DNA of 64,000 nt from Crossiella sp. SN42 (GCF_023897065.1 NZ_JAMHIV010000024.1:1-64000), one strand, 5' to 3'; positions 18,298 through 27,539 are shown, counted from the first letter of the stretch. Numbers and translations: made by a program. The notes: generated by a model from the letters alone, not told the origin.

Positions 18298-18672
18298 ATG
18301 AACATCCTCGGCAAAACCCTGTTTGGGCTGGTCACGGCCGGTCTGGTGGTCTCGGCGTGCAGTGCGCCACCGCCTCGGGAGACGGTCACGGTGACCCAGA
18401 CCCAGCCGACGGCAAATCCGTCGCCAACCTCGGAGACCCGGGGTAAGACGGTGAAGGTGCCGAACGTGGTCGGCATGGTGCACCAGCAGGCTCAGGACAC
18501 CATGCAGGCCGCCGGCCTGCGGAATCTCGCGGAAGAGGACGCCACGGGCAAGGGGCGGCTGCTGCTCAACGACCGGAACTGGAAGGTCGTGAGTCAGGAA
18601 CCTGCCGCGGGCACCGTGGTCGAGCTGGACCGGAGGATCCTGTTGAAGTCCAAGAAGGACGGCGACAGATAA
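18298..18672 (+). CDS. PASTA-domain lipoprotein
   Basis: A 124-residue exported lipoprotein. A signal sequence ends in the lipobox VVSAC with Cys at residue 21. A Thr/Pro/Glu linker follows, then one PASTA domain (about 50-118; VKVPNVVGMVHQQAQDTMQAAGL... VVSQEPAAGTVV). PASTA domains bind muropeptides or beta-lactam-like ligands in PknB-type kinases and PBPs; a stand-alone lipoprotein copy is typical of actinomycetes. A role in sensing or binding cell wall is inferred. Confidence 0.88.
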   Translation: MNILGKTLFGLVTAGLVVSACSAPPPRETVTVTQTQPTANPSPTSETRGKTVKVPNVVGMVHQQAQDTMQAAGLRNLAEEDATGKGRLLLNDRNWKVVSQEPAAGTVVELDRRILLKSKKDGDR

Positions 18673-18759
18673 CGCGATCAGCGGTTAGCGGGACGACAGC
18701 GGGATCGGTCACCATGTGTGGTGGAGGGAACTCGTTACTCAGGGGCATGGGGGTGCACC

Positions 18760-19173
18760 GTGTACAGGGTGTTGGTGAGTGCGGACGACCTGATAGTGGG
18801 GTTCGGGTTGCGGAGCATGGTGTCCGCGGGGGCGGACCTGGCTCTGGTCGATGAGGGGGATCGGGCCGACGTGGTGCTGGCCGACCTGCCGGACCTGTCC
18901 GAGTGGCGGCTGACCAAACTGGCCAGGCTGACCACCAGGACGCCGGTGGTGGCACTGCTCGGGGTGGACCGGGCGCACCAGGCGATCGGCCTGCTGCGCC
19001 AGGGCTTCCAGGGCGTGCTCTTCCACGAGACCTACACCCCGGAGAGCCTGGCCTCGGCAGCCCGTGCCGCGGCCGAGGGCAACCGGGTGCTCGACCCGCT
19101 GCTGGCCGTGCCGTCGGTGCCCGGCCCGCGTCAGGCCGAGCCGGCGCGACCGCTGCGGCTGGCCTGCGCCTGA
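18760..19173 (+). CDS. Orphan receiver-like protein without output domain
   Basis: A 137-residue protein resembling the receiver domain of NarL-type regulators: YRVLVSADDLIVGFGLRSM at the start, ADVVLADLPDL with an Asp at the usual phospho-acceptor position, VVALLGV, and FQGVLFHETYTPESLASA at the end. The conserved Lys (usually LLK) reads LFH and no helix-turn-helix follows. It may be a degenerate or pseudo-receiver. The GTG at 18760 has a GGGGG tract upstream; an in-frame GTG at 18718 would add 14 residues. Its 3' end overlaps the convergent MFS gene by 43 bases. Confidence 0.65.
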   Translation: MYRVLVSADDLIVGFGLRSMVSAGADLALVDEGDRADVVLADLPDLSEWRLTKLARLTTRTPVVALLGVDRAHQAIGLLRQGFQGVLFHETYTPESLASAARAAAEGNRVLDPLLAVPSVPGPRQAEPARPLRLACA

Positions 19174-20480
19174 CCTCGGCGCTCGACCAGCAGGTAGCAG
19201 ACCGTGCCGATCAGGTAGACCAGGACGACGCCGAGCATCACGCCGGTGGAGTGGCCGTCGGCGGGCACCAGCAAGGCCACGGTGCCCGCCGAGACCACCA
19301 TGCTGACGTTGAACAACGTGTCGTAGAGGGCGAAGACGCGGCCCCGGGTCTCATCGCCGACATCGCGCTGCGCGGCCGCGTCCACGCACAGCTTCACCAC
19401 CTGGCCAGCGCCGATGATCATGAACGAGGACAGCAGCAGCGCGGGCAGCGACAGGGTCAGGGTGAGCACCAGCTGGGTCAGCGCGGCCAGCACCAGCGAG
19501 CCGGTGATGGTGGCCCTGCGGCCGATCTTGGCCACCAGCGGCGGGGTGATGAAGGCCGCGGCCAGGATGCTCGCGCCGCCTGCCACCGCGACCACGCCGA
19601 CCCCGCCCATGCCGGAGGGCAGCCAGCCCACGTCGTGGAAGGAGTTGCGCAGCAGCAGCACGCCGAGCAGCACCAGCGCGCCGTAGGCCAGCCGGTGCGC
19701 GATGAGCGCGACGAACCCGGCGGCCACACTGGGCGTGTTCGCCGCCGACCTGGCGCCGTCCATCAGCCCGTGCGCCACCGCGACCAGCGCCTTGGCCGGT
19801 TCGTTGACCTCGTCCGGGCCGAGCTGGCCGCGCCGGAAGCCGAGCATGGCCAGTGCCGCCGCGATCGAGCCGGCCACCGCGATCGCGGTGACCGTGCCGG
19901 AGCCGGCGTCGCCCGCGCCGAGCAGCGCGCGCAGGCCGATCGCGCAGCCCGCGCCGACCACCGCCATGCCCGCGCCGAGGGTGGCGGCCACCGCGTTCGC
20001 CTCGACCAGGTCCTCCCTGGGCACCAGGTGCGGCAGCGAGGCGGACAGCCCGGCCAGCACGAACCGGCTCACGCCGAGGGTGAGCAGCGCGGCCACGTAG
20101 AGCGCGGGCCCGGTCAGCCCGCCGAAGACGGCCAGCGCGGTGGTCAGCACCAGCACCCCGCGGATCACGTTGGACAGCACCAGCACCTGCCTGCGGTCCC
20201 AGCGGTCCAGCAGCGCGCCGGCGAACGGGCCGACCACCGAGTACGGCAGGAAGATCACCGCGAACCCGGCGGCCGCGGCCAGCGGGTCGGCCGCGCGCTC
20301 GGGGTTGAACAGCACCGCGCTGCCCAGCCCGGCCTGGAAGACGCCATCACCCCACTGGGCGGTCGCCTTGACCGCGAGCAGCCGGAAGAACCCGGGATTG
20401 GTCAGGAGATGGCGGAGTCCGACCCGAGCTTTGTGCGGGGTCTGGCCACGACCGGCCAGGCTGTCTTCGGCCGTCTGCAC
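19131..20480 (-). CDS. MFS transporter
   Basis: A polytopic membrane protein of 449 residues with about 12 hydrophobic segments. It has an MFS-type loop DRWDRRQVLVLSNVIRG between helices 2 and 3, and a VGDETRGRVFALYDTLFN segment typical of the macrolide-exporter-like (enterobactin/MefA-like) group. GTG 20480 is the most reasonable start, just before a cytoplasmic stretch and FFRLLAVKATAQWGDG. Substrate unknown. Confidence 0.85.
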   Translation of the reverse strand: MQTAEDSLAGRGQTPHKARVGLRHLLTNPGFFRLLAVKATAQWGDGVFQAGLGSAVLFNPERAADPLAAAAGFAVIFLPYSVVGPFAGALLDRWDRRQVLVLSNVIRGVLVLTTALAVFGGLTGPALYVAALLTLGVSRFVLAGLSASLPHLVPREDLVEANAVAATLGAGMAVVGAGCAIGLRALLGAGDAGSGTVTAIAVAGSIAAALAMLGFRRGQLGPDEVNEPAKALVAVAHGLMDGARSAANTPSVAAGFVALIAHRLAYGALVLLGVLLLRNSFHDVGWLPSGMGGVGVVAVAGGASILAAAFITPPLVAKIGRRATITGSLVLAALTQLVLTLTLSLPALLLSSFMIIGAGQVVKLCVDAAAQRDVGDETRGRVFALYDTLFNVSMVVSAGTVALLVPADGHSTGVMLGVVLVYLIGTVCYLLVERRGQAQASRSGRAGSA

Positions 20481-20583
20481 ACACCCAGCGTACGGGTCCG
20501 GGTGCGCACGGCAGCACCCCGGACTACCTGGTCTTGACGGCGCGCGGTGCGGTGCGGCGAACGGCGCAGCGACGAGTGGGATC

Positions 20584-21165
20584 ATGTGCACCGTGTCTTC
20601 CGACGCCGAAGTCGAGCCGGGGTCCCTGCTGGTGGCCACGCCAGGGCTGCTCGACCCCAACTTCCGTCGCACAGTGGTCTACATAATCGACCACCGCGAC
20701 GAGGGCACGCTCGGCGTTGTGCTGAACCGGCCGAGCGAGGTCGCCGTGCACGACGTGTTACCTGGCTGGGCCCCGCACGCCAGCCGCCCGCCCGCGGTGT
20801 TCGTGGGCGGTCCGGTGGAGCAGAAGACCGCGTTGTGCCTGGCCAACCTCAAGGCGGGCGAGGACATCGAGACCATGGACGGCGTGATCGGCGTGCGCGG
20901 CCCGGTGGCCCTGGTCGACCTGGACTCCGACCCGGACGAGCTGGCGCCGCGGATGCGCGGGCTGCGGGTCTTCGCCGGGTACTCCGGCTGGAGCGAGGGG
21001 CAGCTCGACGACGAGATCGAGCGCGGCGACTGGCTGGTGGTGCCCGCGCTGCCGGATGACGTGCTCACCCCGCCGAGGGTGGACCTGTGGGGCCGGGTGC
21101 TGCGCCGTCAGGGCATGCCGCTCTCGCTGCTGGCCACGCACCCGGTGGACATCAAGCGGAACTAG
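20584..21165 (+). CDS. YqgE/AlgH family protein (DUF179)
   Basis: A 193-residue cytoplasmic protein with the family N-terminus GSLLVATPGLLDPNFRRTVVYI, then GVVLNRPSE and the FAGYSGWSEGQLDDEI block. The biochemical function of the family is unsettled. It is divergent from the MFS gene and convergent with the SdpI-like gene, which it overlaps by 14 bases. Confidence 0.93.
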   Translation: MCTVSSDAEVEPGSLLVATPGLLDPNFRRTVVYIIDHRDEGTLGVVLNRPSEVAVHDVLPGWAPHASRPPAVFVGGPVEQKTALCLANLKAGEDIETMDGVIGVRGPVALVDLDSDPDELAPRMRGLRVFAGYSGWSEGQLDDEIERGDWLVVPALPDDVLTPPRVDLWGRVLRRQGMPLSLLATHPVDIKRN

Positions 21166-21595
21166 CGCCCAGCTTCGCGCAGATCCCGCCGCAGCAGCCG
21201 CCGCAGCCCTTGGCGGCGGGCTCGGGGTCGGGCAGGGCGTCGGCCGCGCGGTGCCCCAGCATGCCGCCGGCCGCGGTGATCAGCACCGCGCCCAGGCCGC
21301 CGAGGATGAGCAGGGTCAGGTACAGCCCGGCCTCGGTCAGCGGCGCGGTGACCACGCCGGTCAGCGCGAGCAGCAACCCGGAGACCAGGACCGGCAGCCC
21401 GGCCACCTTGTTGGCCAGCGCGAAGGCCTCGTCGCTGCGCATCGCGCGGGCGGTGCGCACGCCGGCGTAGGCGTTGCGGGGCAGGGTGCCGCGCAGGCCG
21501 CGCAGCCCGATCACGGCCAGCGCGATCCCGGCGATGACGAGCAGGAAGGTCACGCTGATCCGTGGCACGATGGCGATGACTGCGAGCTGCTGCAC
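21152..21595 (-). CDS. SdpI/YhfL-family membrane protein
   Basis: A 147-residue protein with three or four hydrophobic segments and the family signature RNAYAGVRTARAMRSDEAF, comparable to SdpI-type immunity proteins and their many uncharacterised relatives. The C-terminal tail is unusual: KGCGGCCGGICAKLG carries four Cys in nine residues, suggesting metal or thiol binding. The GTG start is weakly supported because no spaced ribosome site is visible. Confidence 0.72.
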   Translation of the reverse strand: MQQLAVIAIVPRISVTFLLVIAGIALAVIGLRGLRGTLPRNAYAGVRTARAMRSDEAFALANKVAGLPVLVSGLLLALTGVVTAPLTEAGLYLTLLILGGLGAVLITAAGGMLGHRAADALPDPEPAAKGCGGCCGGICAKLGASSA

Positions 21596-21670
21596 CCCTT
21601 GAGGGTAAGCGCCGTGATTCCGCGACTCGCCCGCTACCTTCCCGTCACCGTTGTGAGGTGTGCTGCACCC

Positions 21671-22768
21671 ATGTCTGTACGTCTCTGCGCCGCAGGTGCG
21701 CTCACCGGAGTCCTGGTGCTCGCCCTCGCCGCGCCCGCCACGGCCGAACCCGCAGGTCAGCGCGTTCGTCTGGTCTCAGAGCAGATCATCGGGAAGATCA
21801 CCTTCCAGGGCACGACGGTGGGCGGCCTCTCCGGCCTCGACTACGACCGGCGCACCGGGGAGTGGGTGCTGATCTGCGACGACCGCTCCGACCGGCAGCC
21901 GGTCCGCTACTACACCGCGCGCAGGGGCGAGCAGGGCTTCGAGCTGACCGGCACCAAGCCGCTGCTGCGCCCGGACGGCTCGACCTACCCGAAGCTGTCC
22001 CTGGACACCCCCGACCCCGAGGAGATCCGGGTCGACCCGCTGACCGGGGACCTGTGGTGGACCAGCGAGGGCGACCGGCTGCCGCCGCTGGTGATCGACC
22101 CGGCCATCCGCCGGGCGCACCGGGACGGCTCCTTCGCCGGTGAGCTGCCGCTGCCGGCCAACCTGCGGATGTCCACCGACGAGCGCGGGCCGCGGCGCAA
22201 CGAGGTGCTGGAGGGGCTGGCCTTCGCCGCGGGCGGGCGGCTCGTGGTCTCCACCGTGGAGGGGCCGCTGATCCAGGACGGGCCCTCCCCCACCCCGGCC
22301 GCGGGCGCGCTGGGCCGGATCTCGGTGCAGACCAGGTCGGGGCAGCTGCTCGCGCAGTACGCCTACCCGATGGAGAAGGTCTTCGCCGAGCCGGTGCCAG
22401 CCGGGGCCTTCGCCAACAACGGCGTGGTGGCGATCCTGCCGGTCACCGAGCAGGACCCGCACCGGTTCCTGGTGATGGAGCGCTCCTTCGTCACCGGGGT
22501 GGGCAACAAGGTGCGGATCTACGAGATCACCACTGCGGGAGCCTCCAACGTCAAGAATGTGGACTCGCTGGCAGGCGCGGAGATCCGCCCGGTGCGCAAG
22601 AAGCTGCTCGCCGACCTCGGCACCCTTGGTCTGTCCACTGTGGACAATGTGGAGGGGATGACCTGGGGTCCCCGGCTGCCCTCGGGCGAGCGCAGCCTGG
22701 TGCTGGTCAGTGACGACAACTTCTCCGCGACGCAGGTCAGCCAGATAATCACTCTCGCGGTGCGCTAA
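21671..22768 (+). CDS. Secreted esterase-like/phytase-like beta-propeller protein
   Basis: A 365-residue exported protein with a signal peptide (about 1-25, ending APATA). The mature part matches the esterase-like activity of phytase family: GGLSGLDYDRRTGEWVLICDDRSD near the start, then LEGLAFAAGGRLVVSTVEGP, and NVEGMTWGP...LVLVSDDNFS at the end. Substrate unknown. It contains the palindrome GTCCACTGTGGAC at 22633-22645, overlapping a DnaA-box-like 9-mer. Confidence 0.87.
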   Translation: MSVRLCAAGALTGVLVLALAAPATAEPAGQRVRLVSEQIIGKITFQGTTVGGLSGLDYDRRTGEWVLICDDRSDRQPVRYYTARRGEQGFELTGTKPLLRPDGSTYPKLSLDTPDPEEIRVDPLTGDLWWTSEGDRLPPLVIDPAIRRAHRDGSFAGELPLPANLRMSTDERGPRRNEVLEGLAFAAGGRLVVSTVEGPLIQDGPSPTPAAGALGRISVQTRSGQLLAQYAYPMEKVFAEPVPAGAFANNGVVAILPVTEQDPHRFLVMERSFVTGVGNKVRIYEITTAGASNVKNVDSLAGAEIRPVRKKLLADLGTLGLSTVDNVEGMTWGPRLPSGERSLVLVSDDNFSATQVSQIITLAVR

Positions 22769-22778
22769 CCTGGTGGAT

Positions 22779-22817
22779 GTGAGCACGGCCCACCTGCTTC
22801 TTAGCCAGCCGCGCTGA
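22779..22817 (+). CDS. Putative leucine-rich leader peptide of leuS
   Basis: A 12-codon frame, GTG AGC ACG GCC CAC then CTG CTT CTT (three Leu), ending AGC CAG CCG CGC TGA (MSTAHLLLSQPR). Two of the Leu codons are CTT, which is very rare in this GC-rich genome, as expected for a leucine-sensing leader. It stops inside a hairpin (22808-22838), is followed by an intrinsic terminator (22839-22873), and precedes leucyl-tRNA synthetase. The ribosome site (GGTGG) is only weakly placed. Confidence 0.62.
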   Translation: MSTAHLLLSQPR

Positions 22818-22838
22818 CCGGTTCCCGGTTCGCGCGGC
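22808..22838 (+). promoter_or_regulatory. Leader hairpin upstream of leuS
   Basis: GCCGCGC (22808-22814) pairs with GCGCGGC (22832-22838), and an inner ACCGG/CCGGT stem closes the loop. It overlaps the leader-peptide stop codon, where a stalled or released ribosome would change folding. Confidence 0.55.
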
Positions 22839-22873
22839 AACCCCTCATGCCCTCCATGGGCTGAGGGGTTTTT
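22839..22873 (+). terminator. Transcription attenuator before leuS
   Basis: AACCCCTCA pairs with TGAGGGGTT, with an inner GCCC/GGGC stem, and runs directly into TTTTT. It lies between the leucine leader peptide and leuS, 37 bases before the leuS ATG, which fits a ribosome-mediated attenuator. Confidence 0.75.
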
Positions 22874-22909
22874 GGTTGTCAGGGGCAGGCAAACACGACA
22901 GGACATGAC

Positions 22910-25744
22910 ATGAGCACGGACCAGGACGCCGTTCCGGCGCACCGCTACACCGCAGCCATGGCCGGCGAGATCGAGCGCCGCTGGCAGGACCGCTGGGAGT
23001 CCAGCGGCACCTTCCACGCCCCGAACCCGGCCGGATCGCTCGCGGGTGACGGCGAGGTGCCCGCGGACAAGCTGTTCGTGCAGGACATGTTCCCCTACCC
23101 GTCCGGGGCCGGGCTGCACGTCGGGCACCCGCTGGGCTTCATCGGCACCGACGTCTTCGCCCGGTACTACCGGATGACCGGGCGCAACGTGCTGCACACG
23201 ATGGGCTTCGACGCCTTCGGTCTGCCCGCCGAGCAGTACGCGGTGCAGACCGGGCAGCACCCGCGCAAGACCACCGAGGAGAACATCAACACCTACCTGC
23301 GGCAGATCCGCAGGCTGGGGCTGGGCCACGACGAGCGGCGGCGGATCTCCACCATCGACCCCGGCTACTACCGGTGGACCCAGTGGATCTTCCTGAAGAT
23401 CTACAACTCCTTCTACGACACCGCGCTGGGCAAGGCGCGGCCGATCGCCGAGCTGGAGGCCGAGTACGCCGAGGGCACCCGGCCCACCCCGGACGGCCGT
23501 GGCTGGGCCGAGCTGACCGTGGCCGAGCGGGCGAAGATCATCGACTCGCAGCGGCTGGCCTACCTGTCCGAGGCGCCGGTGAACTGGTGTCCCGGTCTGG
23601 GCACGGTGCTGGCCAACGAGGAGGTCACCGCGGACGGCCGCAGCGAGCGCGGCAACTTCCCGGTGTTCCGCCGCAGCCTGCGCCAGTGGATGATGCGGAT
23701 CACCGCCTACGCCGACCGCCTGGTCGACGACCTGGACCGGCTGGACTGGCCGGAGAAGATCAAGTCGATGCAGCGCAACTGGATCGGGCGCTCGCACGGC
23801 GCCAGGGTCCGCTTCGCCGTCGGCGAGCAGCAGATCGAGGTCTTCACCACCCGCCCGGACACCCTGTTCGGCGCCACCTACATGGTGCTGGCCCCGGAAC
23901 ACCCGCTGGTGGACGTCATCTCGGCGGCCGAGTGGCCTGCCGATGTGGACCAGCGCTGGACCGCGGGCGCGGCCACCCCCGGCGAGGCGATCGAGGCCTA
24001 CCGGGTGGCCGCCTCCCGCAAGTCCGAGCTGGACCGGCAGGAGAACAAGGACAAGACCGGCGTGTTCACCGGCGCGTACGCGGTGAACCCGGTCAACGGC
24101 AAGCAGATCCCGGTGTTCATCGCCGACTACGTGCTGATGGGCTACGGCACCGGCGCGATCATGGCGGTGCCCGGCCAGGACAGCCGCGACTGGGACTTCG
24201 CCACCGCCTTCGGCCTGCCGATCATCCGCACCGTGCAGCCGGGCGAGGGCCACCAGGACGGTCCGTACCTGGGCGACGGACCGGCGATCAACTCCGAGTT
24301 CCTGGACGGCATGGCCGTCGACGAGGCGAAGAAGACGATCATCGAGTGGCTGCAGGAGCGCGGCGCCGGTGAGGGCACCGTGCAGTACAAGCTGCGCGAC
24401 TGGCTGTTCTCCCGGCAGCGCTACTGGGGCGAGCCGTTCCCGGTGGTCTACGACGAGGCCGGCCGGGTGCACGCGCTGCCGGAGTCGATGCTGCCGGTGG
24501 AGCTGCCCGAGGTCGACGACTACTCGCCGCGGACCTTCGATCCCAACGACGCCAACACCGAGCCCTCCCCGCCGCTGTCCCGCGCCACCGAGTGGACCAC
24601 GGTCGAGCTGGACCTGGGCGACGGCCTGAAGAAGTACCGCAGGGACACCAACACCATGCCCAACTGGGCGGGTTCCTGCTGGTACCAGCTGCGGTACGTG
24701 GACCCGGACAACAGCGAGCGGTTCGTCGACCCGGCCAACGAGCGCTACTGGCTGGGCCCGCGCACCGAGCAGCACGGCGCCACCGACCCCGGCGGCGTTG
24801 ACCTGTACATCGGCGGCGTGGAGCACGCGGTGCTGCACCTGCTGTACTCCCGGTTCTGGCAGAAGGTGCTCTTCGACCTGGGCGAGGTCAGCTCGGACGA
24901 GCCGTACCGCAAGCTGTTCAACCAGGGCTACATCCAGGCCTACGCCTTCACCGACGCCCGCGGCGCGTACGTGCCCGCGCACGAGGTGGAGGAGGTGGAC
25001 GGCAAGTTCTTCTGGCAGGGCCAGGAAGTCAGCCGCGAGTACGGCAAGATGGGCAAGAGCCTGAAGAACGTGGTCACCCCGGATGAGATGTGCGACAACT
25101 ACGGGGCGGACACCTTCCGGCTGTACGAGATGTCCATGGGCCCGCTGGAGGTCTCCCGCCCCTGGGCGACCAAGGACGTGGTCGGCGCCCAGCGCTTCCT
25201 GCAGCGCCTGTGGCGCAACCTGGTCGACGAGGTCACCGGCGAGCTGCGGGTCACCGCGGACACCCCGGACGAGACCACGCTGCGGCTGCTGCACAAGACC
25301 ATCGCCGGCGTCCGCGAGGACTACGCGGCCATGCGCTACAACACCGCCGCGGCCAAGCTGATCGAGCTGAACAACCACCTGACCAAGGCCTACAGCACCG
25401 AAGCGGGCACCCCGCGCGCGGTGGCCGAGCCGCTGGTCCTGATGCTGGCCCCGCTGTGCCCGCACCTGGCCGAGGAACTGTGGTCCCGCCTGGGCCAGGA
25501 AACCTCCCTGGCACACGGCCCGTTCCCGGTCGCCGAGGAGCGCTACCTGGTCGAGGACAGCATCGAGTACCCGGTGCAGGTCAACGGCAAGCTGCGGTCC
25601 AAGGTCGTGGTGCCCGCCTCGGCCGGCCAGGACGAGATCAAGGCCGCGGTGCTGGCCGATGAGAAGGTGGTCGCGCTGCTGGACGGCGGCTCCCCGCGCA
25701 AGGTGATCGTGGTGCCGGGCCGGCTGGTCAACCTGGTCGTGTGA
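22910..25744 (+). CDS. leuS: Leucyl-tRNA synthetase
   Basis: Class I aminoacyl-tRNA synthetase charging tRNA-Leu, 944 residues. The HIGH-type motif is in [16 protein letters not shown] near residues 63-78; the CP1 editing domain follows ([19 protein letters not shown]); the KMSKS-type motif is KMGKSLKN near residue 713. The anticodon-binding domain ends in a typical LeuRS tail ([15 protein letters not shown]). Expression is likely controlled by the leader peptide and attenuator upstream. Confidence 0.98.
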   Translation: MSTDQDAVPAHRYTAAMAGEIERRWQDRWESSGTFHAPNPAGSLAGDGEVPADKLFVQDMFPYPSGAGLHVGHPLGFIGTDVFARYYRMTGRNVLHTMGFDAFGLPAEQYAVQTGQHPRKTTEENINTYLRQIRRLGLGHDERRRISTIDPGYYRWTQWIFLKIYNSFYDTALGKARPIAELEAEYAEGTRPTPDGRGWAELTVAERAKIIDSQRLAYLSEAPVNWCPGLGTVLANEEVTADGRSERGNFPVFRRSLRQWMMRITAYADRLVDDLDRLDWPEKIKSMQRNWIGRSHGARVRFAVGEQQIEVFTTRPDTLFGATYMVLAPEHPLVDVISAAEWPADVDQRWTAGAATPGEAIEAYRVAASRKSELDRQENKDKTGVFTGAYAVNPVNGKQIPVFIADYVLMGYGTGAIMAVPGQDSRDWDFATAFGLPIIRTVQPGEGHQDGPYLGDGPAINSEFLDGMAVDEAKKTIIEWLQERGAGEGTVQYKLRDWLFSRQRYWGEPFPVVYDEAGRVHALPESMLPVELPEVDDYSPRTFDPNDANTEPSPPLSRATEWTTVELDLGDGLKKYRRDTNTMPNWAGSCWYQLRYVDPDNSERFVDPANERYWLGPRTEQHGATDPGGVDLYIGGVEHAVLHLLYSRFWQKVLFDLGEVSSDEPYRKLFNQGYIQAYAFTDARGAYVPAHEVEEVDGKFFWQGQEVSREYGKMGKSLKNVVTPDEMCDNYGADTFRLYEMSMGPLEVSRPWATKDVVGAQRFLQRLWRNLVDEVTGELRVTADTPDETTLRLLHKTIAGVREDYAAMRYNTAAAKLIELNNHLTKAYSTEAGTPRAVAEPLVLMLAPLCPHLAEELWSRLGQETSLAHGPFPVAEERYLVEDSIEYPVQVNGKLRSKVVVPASAGQDEIKAAVLADEKVVALLDGGSPRKVIVVPGRLVNLVV

Positions 25745-25776
25745 TCGGTGTCGGTACGGCGCAGTAGCCTGCCCGC

Positions 25777-26460
25777 ATGACGTGGACGTGGGACAGATTC
25801 GTGGGTGGTGAAGACCCACGAATCTTCCACTTCACCCATATCGACAACCTTGCGGCGGTTCTCGGTTCAGGAGCTCTTGTCGCCGATTGCTCGATGCGTG
25901 CGGCAGGCACGCGCTGTTCGGAAACCGGGAATCCGGACATCAAGAAACGCAGAAGGTCCCGGATGGTTCCAGTGCATCCGGGTGGCGTGGTCGGTGACTA
26001 CGTTCCCTTTTATTTCGCGCCACGCTCGCCGATGTTGTTCAAAGTGGCGAGGAAGAATTTCGCTCAAGGTCGCCGAGTGCAAGACGAGCTGATCTACTTG
26101 ATTAGCCGCACATCCAAGGTCGATGCCGTTCGGCCCATCGTGTGTTCGGATCGCAATGCTGCCGCCAGCCTTGTCGATTTTCGGTCGGGAACGGCCGACC
26201 TGGGGCGGTTTGTCGACTGGGACCTCATGCGAAGTGCGATGTGGAACGACACGGACGACGACCCTGACCGTCGCCAGCGCCGGATGGCGGAGTTGCTCGT
26301 ACACGAAAGTGTGCCGCTCGAGTGCCTGACGGGGATCGGCGTGCGTGACGCCACTGTCGCGGACCGCGCTATTCAGTGCCTGGCTGGCACAGCACTGGCG
26401 CGTCTTGAGGTGCGTGTGTTAACTGACTGGTACTTCGACGAACGGGGGTGGCAGCCATGA
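25777..26460 (+). CDS. darT: DarT-type DNA ADP-ribosyltransferase toxin (DUF4433)
   Basis: Toxin of the DarTG system, which ADP-ribosylates thymine bases in single-stranded DNA and blocks replication. The protein is 227 residues. HFTHIDNL (18-25) matches the NAD-binding His motif, DYVPFYFAPRSPML (74-87) is the ARTT-like Tyr/Arg region, and RRMAELLVHESVPLE holds the likely catalytic Glu at 172. Its stop overlaps the darG start (ATGA), giving the toxin-antitoxin order seen in the family. GC is visibly lower and codons such as TTT, ATT and AAG more frequent than in neighbours, suggesting transfer. Confidence 0.9.
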   Translation: MTWTWDRFVGGEDPRIFHFTHIDNLAAVLGSGALVADCSMRAAGTRCSETGNPDIKKRRRSRMVPVHPGGVVGDYVPFYFAPRSPMLFKVARKNFAQGRRVQDELIYLISRTSKVDAVRPIVCSDRNAAASLVDFRSGTADLGRFVDWDLMRSAMWNDTDDDPDRRQRRMAELLVHESVPLECLTGIGVRDATVADRAIQCLAGTALARLEVRVLTDWYFDERGWQP

Positions 26461-27539
26461 TCACATTCGCGTCCGGAAACCTGCTGAAGCAGGACGTCGA
26501 AGCCATGGTGAACCCGGTGAACTGCGTCGGAGTGCTGGGCAAGGGACTGGCCCTGCAATTCAAGCGGGCCTTCCCGGAGATCGTGGTGCCGTACGAGGAA
26601 GCTTGCAGATCAGGCGAGCTTCGTCCTGGTGTGGTGCACGTGGTCGACCTGGGCGAGGGGAACACGCCGCGCTGGATTGTGAACGTTCCGACGAAGCGGC
26701 ACTGGCGTAATCCAAGTCGACTGGATGACGTGGAGTCGGGTGCGGCGGAGCTTGCCGCGACCATTCAGCGGCTGGGAATCCGTTCGATCGCAGTCCCGCC
26801 GCTGGGATGCGGCAATGGTGGACTTCCCTGGGAGCCGGTCCGCGCTCTCCTGCTTCGTCATCTGGAAGACCTGACTGATGTTCAAGTGCGTATATTTCCT
26901 CCTGAGGGCGCTCCTCCGCCCGAGCAAATGCTCAACCGCACTAGTGCTCCCGATCTGACTGAGGATTCCGCAAATCTGCTGGCTTTGCTGGCCGAATTTT
27001 TGAGACGCGCCTCGCCGTTCCGGATTGAAGAGCGTTCCGACACGCTTGCCAGGATTGAAATTCAAAAGCTCTCCTACTTCGCTCAGGTTCGCGGTGGCCT
27101 GATCAAGAAGAATTTCGGCAGAGGGCACTATGGTCCGTACTCGCATGAGCTGGAGCGAGAGCTGAGGAGCTGGGAGGGACACTTCCTGCTCGGCTACGGC
27201 GATGGCACGGACAAGGTGCTCGAACTGCGCCCGATCAGGTTGTTGCCGGATGCGGTACGCGCTGCGGATGAGTTGGTGGGCGCGGAACACCGCGAGCCCA
27301 TGGGTCATGTCCTCGATCTCGTCGAGGGCTGGGAGAACACTTACGAGCTCGAGCTCTTGGCCACCACGTTGTTCGTGCACGAGGAAGGGACGGCCGCCGA
27401 CCCGGCTGCCGCGCACGCGGTGATAGACGACTGGAAGAAGACGCCCGAGAGGTTGTTCACTGCTCGGCACATCCGGCTTGCCTGGGAGCACCTGGTGCGG
27501 ATGGGCTGGATCGGCGAGCGATCACCGGCCAACGCTTGA
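26457..27539 (+). CDS. darG: DarG-type macrodomain antitoxin
   Basis: A 360-residue antitoxin. The N-terminal macrodomain (about 1-155) has ASGNLLKQDVEAMVNPVN, the loop GVLGKGLALQFK, and VPPLGCGNGGLPW, the residues that bind ADP-ribose and remove it from thymine. The C-terminal part (about 165-360; IQKLSYFAQVRGG, GRGHYGPYSHELERELR) is the DarT-binding/inhibiting domain of full-length DarG proteins. ATG 26457 is preferred, with GGGGG upstream; an in-frame GTG at 26448 is possible. Confidence 0.92.
   Translation: MITFASGNLLKQDVEAMVNPVNCVGVLGKGLALQFKRAFPEIVVPYEEACRSGELRPGVVHVVDLGEGNTPRWIVNVPTKRHWRNPSRLDDVESGAAELAATIQRLGIRSIAVPPLGCGNGGLPWEPVRALLLRHLEDLTDVQVRIFPPEGAPPPEQMLNRTSAPDLTEDSANLLALLAEFLRRASPFRIEERSDTLARIEIQKLSYFAQVRGGLIKKNFGRGHYGPYSHELERELRSWEGHFLLGYGDGTDKVLELRPIRLLPDAVRAADELVGAEHREPMGHVLDLVEGWENTYELELLATTLFVHEEGTAADPAAAHAVIDDWKKTPERLFTARHIRLAWEHLVRMGWIGERSPANA

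Noticed and set aside
22769-22909. T-box riboswitch upstream of leuS
   Set aside because: No T-box consensus or specifier stem was seen; the rare-Leu-codon leader peptide explains the region better.
21776-25819. A 1347-codon open frame antisense to leuS
   Set aside because: It is a shadow of leuS codon bias. The plus strand has all LeuRS motifs.
25777-27539. Prophage or transposon around the DarTG pair
   Set aside because: No integrase, transposase, inverted terminal repeats or target duplications were seen next to it.
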